A stretch of DNA of 48,909 nt from Corynebacterium sp. (lineage in GTDB: Bacteria; Actinomycetota; Actinomycetes; Mycobacteriales; Mycobacteriaceae): NCBI GenBank assembly GCA_030530875.1, contig JAUMUD010000007.1, forward strand, positions 1 to 48,909, in the 5' to 3' direction. Below are positions 47,001-48,909 of the stretch, piece after piece (within the stretch, counting starts at the first letter, position 1; each line of letters opens with the position of its first letter). A model generated the notes under the pieces. It had not been told where the DNA came from, did not search any database, and was given only the letters and a program-made list of their open reading frames with translations. The position numbers and the translations under genes are program-made.

Positions 47001-47441
47001 ATCGGTGGTGTTGCTGCTGGTATTGCCGCCCTTGGTGCAGGTATTGCTTCCTTGGCTCACCAAAGTGATGGCCAGGCGCCAACCCAGGCGAATAATCTGG
47101 CGGGTGAGACCAATAGCAGTTCCAATGGCACTGCCGCCCAGGCCATCCAGCAGCCAAGCGAGCAGTCCTCGCAGGATGCTCAGCAGACCCCGGCACCACA
47201 GCCGCAAGCCCAGCCGGCAGCCAAGTCCGCGGTCTCCAAGCTTGCCCGCACCGGTGCGGACCTCTACTCCCCAATCTTCTGGGGTCTGGTCCTCATGCTT
47301 CTTGGTGGTACCGCCTATATTGCTTCTCGACGCCGCCATTCACTGGCCGGTCGTCATCACAATAATGGCACTCACAGCACCCACCCAATGTTGCGCCGTA
47401 TTGCTAAACACCGTGCTGCACGCCATAGGAAGGAGGACTAA
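29013..47441 (+). CDS. Giant sortase-anchored repeat surface protein (6142 residues)
   Basis: One uninterrupted 18.4-kb frame. Signal peptide: MSHGKQSIATLMARMM, a hydrophobic core, and a cut near residue 40. A beta-rich head follows (about 45-385), in which YDVTFTNTGSVTWAGF recalls DUF11/Ig-like modules. Residues about 395-5490 contain about 58 modules averaging 88 residues, each with a hallmark like NADQNTTMTDGEK, then SNADGYK and a LKYL helix start. From about 5500 to 5990 come degenerate GA-like units (LTNLTDTEKTIAK, MVNLTEDEKTAAK) and a helical region. Then a Gly/Ala hydrophobic stretch (about 5993-6015), a Gln/Pro/Ser linker, LARTG at 6077-6081, a hydrophobic helix, RRR, and an unusually long His/Arg-rich tail. 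LARTG fits the LAxTG form used by corynebacterial sortases, so the protein is probably attached to the cell wall as a long fibre. No enzyme motif is visible; adhesion or aggregation is inferred from architecture. Confidence 0.95.
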   Translation: MSHGKQSIATLMARMMVSSTLAVSTATGLVAVTGITAIQAAALTANDYNAGWQYRYYNPNGTTTDNGSASAANVTSSAPAITGDSSTNFSRTTNFQIQSSTGEYKKYVSPGDSILYDVTFTNTGSVTWAGFSLPSTIRPGIQTAEVILNVPGQSPRRINSAVLTANEMTRYVRGGATYYIGSIPPGASIQLKAKGTAGNLDLDKSWYAEESETTTWYTYQMMPELVLARNNSICVASPDARGLCQTTESSETRTFWNNNLKTNSYVSSIPQFSSNLFLPSIATLSSRNTLPSNSTEIVFRVTNSAGKVFIDTHNYIYDSKTQTSKATQALVPYDTYTADGRYRDIPIYREVKTLSDATAKGVLSFEYTPAKNSDPVVVARKNAVDTIYNIQLGDGATGITTEQRDTALASLINATTVEDVQKIVNDLRNSPALTTAKNAAIAEIDKMTYLDTTQKAKAKQEIAAQTTVDNVIATAKRWAVTDANQNTTFTTGTRKTAIDLINQSSTAINNLQKTAEPDKSQNLNHASRVQALTKLINGMTYLTNDQKVQAAKELDAAPNSSNTVGYYGVFKKWALTNNSQNTTKVTSEKNDDAAKINSPGTVTNDQASTSNSTGSIPDALTVLGSMSYLTPKQKEDYSNAIKAANSPSDIATIIKNAALDNTNQNPTMTDGDKDVARGKINASDATNQQRADYSNAQGNAAAATAALNSIKGLKYLTTDATAPTGTTSDIAAAQAELNKANSAAAIDAVFQKYAQRNADQNTTMSTEDKTAAKATATKATFSDNNSINAAVTQTNADGYKKTAKDYFSKFNYIDSGQKSAYEAAIDASTVVSNSDIDNVIKTWAKTNLANNTTQTDGEKTASTNRINDTTTSALSAIDASNRQGLSSAVQAAITALNNLNYISKSGDNNDLDAAKARLAQATTQEQINQVFRDYATINANKNTTMTTDDRRATVATVAAADFTQSGTVDAATSATNADGYRKTGGENILKNLHYLTGTQPEDAKNALYVATVQSNDDVDKVVKTWATTNNSQNNTKTTGQKTADAATINDEKTSITNAVQLSNQQGIAEYATTSQALIDKLGYLKTSDQTAFDKAKSDIDLQTTKDAIDNLVKAAAKQNAGYNTTMTDGEKSAAQTAIDGQTPSVGVVTSNNNGIKAKADAAYQAIKGLAYLNDGQRSAAETALKQVTSEAQIDAIKRQYAQLNSDQNTTLSTEDKADNKTYISDTTHSADDAMTRSGQDGFKTTAIKLIGELTYLTEPERSAAVTLINKTETASNSEITQVVRDYAGKNADKNTTMTTGDKTTAKKTLATQEAKDAVNTSNGTGHLAYAQTSDSLIEKLKYLDDTTKAAYKTQIDSKDNTTDMDAVVIAAAAENAGKNSTMTAGQQTEAQNKLKGQQPSDAVDTSNAQGIKAYADSADALIAQLKYIPSEQQSYIDQIAKATTKEQINAIVKTAAKANTAANTTMVTEDKTDANGKIDTAIPENSSADTTTLDKLNTAVNDSNADGYKITAKGYISQFQYITTDADKAQYAKDIDDSAIQSKSDVDGVIKTWAKTNLANNNTQTTGEKSASTTKINDSGTSALDAITASNRQGLVTKVNAAIAKLGELNYLTTSGDGNDMDAAKAELAQVTSESAIDTIFQNYAKKNADQNTTMSTEDKDAAKATAGAATFSDDSSITKAISETNANGYKTTAIGYINDMNYLGDTKTEATNKINKAGTASKAQIDAVVKSYAKTNTERNTTQTLGEQTATKTLIDQESTTAQAAVTASNRQGIADYATTSKALIDKLGYLKASNPEAFNKAKSDIDNATDKTAMDSIVKQAAKDNAGYNTTMTGGEKSAAKTAIDGQDPSTAVDTSNAPGIKTQADAADTLIDGLKYLKGDQPTTAKSEIDSQTTVEGINAVVKKYADTNTDQNPTLSTEDKSAYKQYIDALDTTPAQAVEKSNSDGYKTTAKGLIGQLKYLTGDQPKNATDAIDDPAITTNSQIDALVKQYAQTNAAQNSTMTLGQQNKAKSDITTQTAAQAVITSNAEGIKSYAENAKNNQIGKLEYLTTEKDGYNTEIDNALTKEAVDATVKKAALDNLGKNNYQTDGEKAVSTTAINNGTAAESVDTSNRKGLAEDTAKALTAIQGLKYLTTDKTAAAGTQSDIAKATAELANVTTKDQIDEIFRKYAELNADQNTTMSTEDKDSAKNSAAAAKFADANSITAAQNATNANGFKYTANNLIDDLKYLDSTAKQAAQAVVNAAGTATNAQITQAVRDAASANADKNSTMTDGDKTLAKSTLATQDAKTAVDTSNATGNKAHADDADVLIDKLTYLSTDEKADYKKQIAQQSTVSGIDAVVIAAAKDNTSKNYTMTDGQKEEATTTISTQSPSEAVATSNAKGIRADANLALIDIQKLHYLTDPQLEQAEAELNKVTSLDQIEKIKRTYALLNSNQNTTLSTEDKQANEDYINNTANTSSAALTKSDENGYKTTAIGYINALNYLDTTTDKATAIAKINESGTASTSDIDAVVRQWAKTNAEKNTTMTNGEKNKAKSDVDASGVDQAASITNRTGLISDATTAKGLLDELKYLTASTNADDQKVLSDAKDAIDNATDTATMDSAVRTAAKRNTELNPTKTAGQKTADENTITTATPRDAVDLSNKDGIQPYATTAAGLIDSLTYLGDTDKGTYKAQIAQQTTTAGIDAIVKQAALANTTANKTMSTEDKAEATSTINASISDDASTTPNLQAAVDASNADGYKVQAKKLIHELKYLNTDQYKTAEANIDAGSTATKADIDNVILEWAAVNADANTTMTKGEKAQAKATLAKQSAQEAVNTSNAQGHLAEAIAAKALVDQLTYLNLSDPSAVAAAKDTIDNATDTTTMDNAVRDAAKKNADANTTMTDGEKQKAKDEIDGATPTNSVTISNASGLKEKADAAYTAITGLNYLDSADLDAASTALKNVTSEDQIEQIKRNYAQINANKNNTLSTEDHTAYNSYIQDTANSADSAMTKSNADGYKKTAKDMIAALKYLKDSQPTDADAEIMKAETASVAQIDAVVKKYAQTNASQNITMTDGDKSTATKQISADTTAALAAVNISNADGNKAFADYVNNLIGMLNYIDSNGKTTLTNRVNALDNEDAMRNVLLEAAKTNTQNNQTQTDAEKANTDYYIDTAVSTGKNDPAKNTDAIHASNRVGLKPEADAAYTAIAALKYLTDQQRADAKVDLTTVTTEAMIEAIKRNYAQKNSDQNTTLSTEDKAANTTYITDSNNSGDQAMAQSDKDGYKTTAKGLIAQLNYLTKPDQVNEANAEIDLASTASKDDIDKVVREYAETNAKQNTTMTIGEKTAAGQLIPSQDAQTAVNTSNRKGLQEEATAAKALVAKLKYLPNTETQAGDPAAITTADTDIDNAVSTDTMDEAVRTAAKRNADLNSTMTLGQQTAAKAAITAASPTDSVKISNEEGIKTYADTADALIDDLKYIPDQLATYKAQIADALTTTRIDQILRNAAVANTNANPTMSDEDKATAIKTINDSDTKNADAVKASNANGYKTTAKSIIDQLDYLTSNPDQKKAAHDEIDASSITTNAQIEAIVRKYAKTNADQNNTMTAGEKTAAKNDVDSNPIASAPGITNREGLQAKAEAAIAQVNELKYLKPSDTQSGDQNAIDTAIAAINNATDENTMLEAVRSAAKRNTTLNTTKTQGQKDQVTNQITTATADEAVTLSNADGIQKYADEANTQIGDLTYLSNADRKTYTDRVAAATDVATIYQAVKDAALLNTSKNSTMSTEDKATATDTINAAATTPATAVDTSNANGRKTTAKAQIAAMNYLTDTQRRQANDAIDSKASNADIDSVVLSYAATNADQNTTMTNGEKAAAKDKIKSGTAADSVATSNREGLAKQAQAAKDLVSQLNYIKTGDTTAVTTANNAIDNAVDTATMDAAVRTAAQRNAELNSTMTDGEKTAAKQKITNATPTESVSISNADGIKSYADDSDALIGKLKYLSTQEKKGYTDRIAQQTTTADIDAIVKEAAKANTAKNSTMSTEDKQSTSGTIDASATTPTQAVAASNTDGYKTSTKKLIDTFKYLNPTQLQNAKDQVDDANTATEQQIDGVVRTWAKTNADQNKTMTDGEKAAAKAALVNQSASEAVTTSNADGNKTNADAADALIDKLTYLTTEKQGYKDRIAQATSAEAINAIVIEAARDNVSKNTTMTDGDKTKANKDIDAQSPSQAVDTSNGTGIKEKADKATTDIQALKYLTTQQRSDVEAALKLVTTQEQIDAIKREYAQYNSDQNTTLSTEDKEKNKSFIANTTDNSADAAMEQSGKDGYKATIKQLLTTLKYLTTNEQLPAAQAEVDKAETASNDQIDAVVRTYAAINADQNSTMTNGEKAKAKNDLKTQGAQDAVNTSNANGHITQANAAKALVANLKYLVPSATQTGDQSAIDAAITAINNATDTDTMDAAVRTAAKRNAELNTTMTDGDKSAAKDAITNATPEKSVDISNADGIKEKADAAETAIKALKYLTTQQRSDVETALKQVTTQEQIDAIKREYAQYNSDQNTTLSTEDKEKNKSFIANTTDNSADAAMEQSGKDGYKATIKQLLTTLKYLTTNEQLPAAQAEVDKAETASNDQIDAVVRTYAAINADQNSTMTNGEKAKAKNDLKTQSAEQAVDTSNANGHITQANAAKALVDQLNYLVTKDGQAGDATAIKAAKDAIDNAVDTDTMDAAVRTAAKRNAELNTTKTDGEKQAAKDTITSASPEKAVEISNADGHKSEADAADALIEQLKYLNKQEKQAYKDQIALKTTPADIDAVVKTAAVDNTNKNTTMATEDKDQAKTTINTAATTPQDAVTASNTDGYKTTMKTLLGTLKYLDKDVQLPQAEADVDKAENATKEQIDAVVRTWAATNAGQNSTMTKGEQDQAKTILAGQDVNTAVATSNADGIKTYADAADALIAALKYQSTDQKGVFNNRIAASTTKAQIDAIVKEAARDNTNANTTMATEDKDAAISTIFAADTSTSAAVDKSNEDGYKTTIKQLLTTLKYLSTDTQVPAAQADVDKASNATKAQIDAVVRTWAETNADQNKTMTAGDKTLAKSTLRYQDVNAAVATSNADGNLAYATKADELIDKLKYLDDTAKQSYKDQIAQRTSEYAIDNLVRQAAADNADVNPTMTDGDKATAKTTLAGQSPSDAVDTSNGTGNLDDAKDAYEVIDKLDYLSKDQKAQAKKDINNAPNGTALAQVVTDALNTNADQNTTMTDEDKQAAKQIVTSGTTQEAITTTNANGQKATAKGLIDQLKYLSDDDRKAAYKLIDAATTNQAVYQVVYDYANTNVDQNTTMTPGNRVVAKNTISTQQPADAVTTSNADGDASYATSANALVESMKYLTDAQKLAAKTDVANAPNKAGIDQAVKDAALTNTSQNSTMSTEDKAAATTINDPSTTPGAATAASNADGQKVAAKKLVEDLHYLSDAEKSLYTTQIDSAAVASNADILAVVKQAATDNTEANPTFTDAEKASTKADIALATTTGSQAVDKSNEIGENGTLDEIKDAAKKFIDSLTNLTDTEKTIAKGNVDLGTDYNSVLDVAKDAARDDINGSTFASPANLSTPLTEVDEATGLAGLKEATTDAVKLDASALIDKLTNLSTEQKTEAKQQIADADSTPAAISIASNAVNSDIAEMTHRDSSTDTDGSGTGSDTDTGAGTGATTNIAALGAKDLKALSEDASAAIDTLGNLSSQQKSTAKAQISSATSIDGAIEALQSTLGTNVTTLPTPGTTPATAKVNDMLDSSLKDFKTAAKNAIDAMVNLTEDEKTAAKNTIDQATTEVSALATVNAATSTDIDRLKHLDTASRADNVTTAQSSATLSNTVTTDLSSYRNDAITRINALKNLEDSQKADYLTKVNAATTAKDIVDTSDAAKAEDDAILAAAMSRARAGIQAAEALLDKVIYTRADQNLKDAFDQARQQLAALLESAANGDVTAKELDAKLAELTAAQDALNGKEENKTNWALIGGVAAGIAALGAGIASLAHQSDGQAPTQANNLAGETNSSSNGTAAQAIQQPSEQSSQDAQQTPAPQPQAQPAAKSAVSKLARTGADLYSPIFWGLVLMLLGGTAYIASRRRHSLAGRHHNNGTHSTHPMLRRIAKHRAARHRKED
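41814..42170 (+). repeat. Exact 357-bp direct repeat, copy 1
   Basis: Compared by eye base by base with 42612-42968, no difference was found. The copies are 798 bp apart (266 codons, three modules), which keeps the frame. This is far more similar than the other modules are to each other, so it marks a recent unequal exchange or gene conversion. Confidence 0.9.
42612..42968 (+). repeat. Exact 357-bp direct repeat, copy 2
   Basis: Partner of 41814-42170 at an offset of 798 bp. The flanks diverge right away: upstream one synonymous change separates the copies (GCT versus GCC), and downstream the sequence differs after the shared CCCAG. Confidence 0.9.
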
Positions 47442-47581
47442 TACATATCCCCTGTCTACAACTGTGATAGACATAGGATACCTTAATTTGCAATCTGCCA
47501 AATCTTAGATAAGATAAGGGTGTTTTTAAAGAATTTCTTAAGAATTTCAGATTTAATTTCGCCTTGCAAAAGAAGGAACCT
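47442..47581 (+). promoter_or_regulatory. Promoter region of the second giant gene
   Basis: A weak hairpin TGTCTA/TAGACA (47453-47458 and 47468-47473) without a T-run follows the first giant gene. TTGCAA (47488-47493) and TAAGAT (47510-47515), 16 bases apart, form a candidate promoter. Downstream, GAATTTC occurs twice with an 11-base period (47531 and 47542) around the palindrome TTCTTAAGAA (47535-47544). AAGGA at 47573-47577 is the ribosome binding site. Confidence 0.4.
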
Positions 47582-48909
47582 ATGTCTTACGGTAAGCAGT
47601 CCATTGCCACGATGATGGCACGCATGATGCTGTCCTCCACCATCGCGGTTAGCACCATTGCGGGTACTACTGTTATCGCCCATCAGAGTACCGCCCATGC
47701 TGCGGATGTTTCCATCGCCCCATATGTGGGCACAATGGATTCCCAGCTTGATCTGATGAACTATCTGGGCGATCAGAAGGAGCAGGCAAAGCAGGAATAC
47801 GCTGCCGCGACCGACGACAATGCGAAGATCGAGGTGCTTCGCAAGTATGCCATCATCGATGCCCAAAATAATAACGGCAAGGATGGTTTTACTCCAGGTA
47901 CCCTGGCAAGCGCAATTTCCGCCATCCAAAGCGGCGCTTGGCCTAACTTCGTGCTTCAAGCGGAACAGCAAAACGAGGATATCCGTAAAAACTTCCCAGA
48001 CACCAACGACTACAAGCCATATAAGCGAAGCTATAAGCATAAAAGTACTGCCCAGGGCCTGATCAAGATGATCACGAATGATGTCGGCGATGGTGGTGCT
48101 TATACGTGGGACACTATCATCCCTTCAACGGATCCTACTTTTACCCAAAAGCCACTGCTGTACCTCACCAAGGAACAGCGCCAACAGTACACACAGGAAA
48201 TCCTGAACGCGCCACAGTCTTCAAAGGACTCTACTGATCGCACCCAGATGGGCTACTACAATCTCTTCTACGATGCTGCTCAGGTGAATAATGATCAAAA
48301 CTTCACCAAGACTGCGGATGAAAAAGCCCAATATGCTTCACTTTTGACGGCCAACAGCAATTGGGAAACGCTCGATGGTGGTAAGAATAACCCTTATTGG
48401 AGCGGCTCAACCAACGGTCGAAAGAACATTAGTAATATGTGGGGTACGATCCCGCCTGTTATTTCCTATATCAAGCAGATGAATTATCTGTCCGATGAGG
48501 AGAAGAACAAGCTCATCGAGGAAGTCAAGAATCTTGGTACGACTCCTTCTACCACGCTTACTGATCTGACTGGCAAGCTCCGCGACGCTGCCATTGAGAA
48601 TACTAAGAACAACACTACTCTGACCACGGCAGAGAAGGACGCACAGATCGCTAAGCTTAATGATCCTAATGCTAAGCCAGAAGACATGGCTGACGTGTCC
48701 AATAAGAAGGGTCTTAAGGATAAGGCTCTTGAATCAATCAAGAAGCTTAGCTACCTGACCAAGGATGGTCAAGTTCAGCCAGGTGAGACCAGTGATATTG
48801 CACAAGCTAAGAAGGACCTTGACCAAGTAACGACCGAGGAAGAAATTGATCAAGTCTTCCAGAAGTACGCCAACAAGAACGCCGATCAGAACACCACTAT
48901 GTCCCCAGA
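47582..48909 (+). CDS. Second giant repeat surface protein, N-terminal part (runs off the right edge)
   Basis: The frame from ATG 47582 stays open to the end of the window (442 whole codons). Its signal peptide MSYGKQSIATMMARMM differs from the first giant protein's at only a few positions and the DNA is similar, so the genes are tandem paralogues. Cleavage probably follows STAHA (about residue 40). A different, shorter N-terminal region follows (about 41-285), already with a degenerate module (LDLMNYLGDQKEQAKQEY). From about 290 the regular modules begin: NTKNNTTLTTAEK, VSNKKGLKDKA, KKLSYLT, and at the very edge NADQNTTMS. Its length, repeat number and anchor lie outside the window. Confidence 0.9.
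   Translation, partial: MSYGKQSIATMMARMMLSSTIAVSTIAGTTVIAHQSTAHAADVSIAPYVGTMDSQLDLMNYLGDQKEQAKQEYAAATDDNAKIEVLRKYAIIDAQNNNGKDGFTPGTLASAISAIQSGAWPNFVLQAEQQNEDIRKNFPDTNDYKPYKRSYKHKSTAQGLIKMITNDVGDGGAYTWDTIIPSTDPTFTQKPLLYLTKEQRQQYTQEILNAPQSSKDSTDRTQMGYYNLFYDAAQVNNDQNFTKTADEKAQYASLLTANSNWETLDGGKNNPYWSGSTNGRKNISNMWGTIPPVISYIKQMNYLSDEEKNKLIEEVKNLGTTPSTTLTDLTGKLRDAAIENTKNNTTLTTAEKDAQIAKLNDPNAKPEDMADVSNKKGLKDKALESIKKLSYLTKDGQVQPGETSDIAQAKKDLDQVTTEEEIDQVFQKYANKNADQNTTMSP

Noticed and set aside
29838-47339. Several long minus-strand open frames (up to 980 codons) inside the giant gene
   Set aside because: They are antisense shadows: the repeated codon pattern of the modules keeps one antisense frame free of stops. 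Their translations are themselves repetitive copies of the array and have no starts with ribosome binding sites.

Overview
The window is chromosomal DNA from an actinobacterium, most likely a Corynebacterium. The strongest evidence is the assimilatory sulfate reduction cluster. Its order and divergent layout (cysZ, cysY, cysN, cysD, cysH, cysX and cysI on the minus strand, facing fpr on the plus strand) is the arrangement I know from Corynebacterium glutamicum. The coaE-uvrB pair, a PtsG-type glucose EIIBCA, the pyruvate:quinone oxidoreductase, a four-domain ribosomal protein S1 and a Pol I without proofreading residues all fit. Names were assigned from protein motifs and remembered family members; no database was searched.

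Layout. 1-2200: the C-terminal part of a single-pass surface protein, a truncated IS3-family OrfB, and a membrane protein with a J-like N-terminus. 2297-5333 (minus): a universal stress protein, uvrB and coaE, tightly packed. 5354-11563 (minus): cysZYNDHXI, almost every junction overlapping by a few bases; 11793-13157 (plus): fpr. Together these import sulfate, activate it to APS, reduce APS to sulfite and sulfite to sulfide, with Fpr supplying electrons and CysY probably contributing to siroheme. 13254-15347 (plus): a secreted 697-residue protein of unknown function whose ribosome binding site lies in an 11-bp inverted repeat. 15436-17451 (minus): ptsG. 17871-19328 (minus): rpsA. 19492-20679 (plus): a methyltransferase and a small Ser/Thr-rich exported protein. 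20811-25222 (minus): polA and pqo. 25394-25467 (minus): a tRNA with a CAA anticodon but a short variable loop. 26070-28678 (plus): a polar amino acid ABC transporter operon (lipoprotein, permease, ATPase).

The unusual part is 28.8-48.9 kb. A single uninterrupted 18.4-kb gene (29013-47441) encodes a 6142-residue surface protein. It has a signal peptide, a beta-rich N-terminal head, about 58 tandem modules averaging about 88 residues (counted by eye), GA-like modules near the end, and a LARTG sortase signal followed by a basic tail. Its middle has a higher-order period of three modules (about 266 residues, 798 bp) and an exact 357-bp internal duplication. Right behind it starts a second gene (47582 to the window edge) with a nearly identical signal peptide and the same kind of module, so this is a tandem locus of giant fibrous surface proteins. 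I regard it as the most promising undescribed system here. Its function (adhesion, aggregation, cell-surface stalk) is inference.
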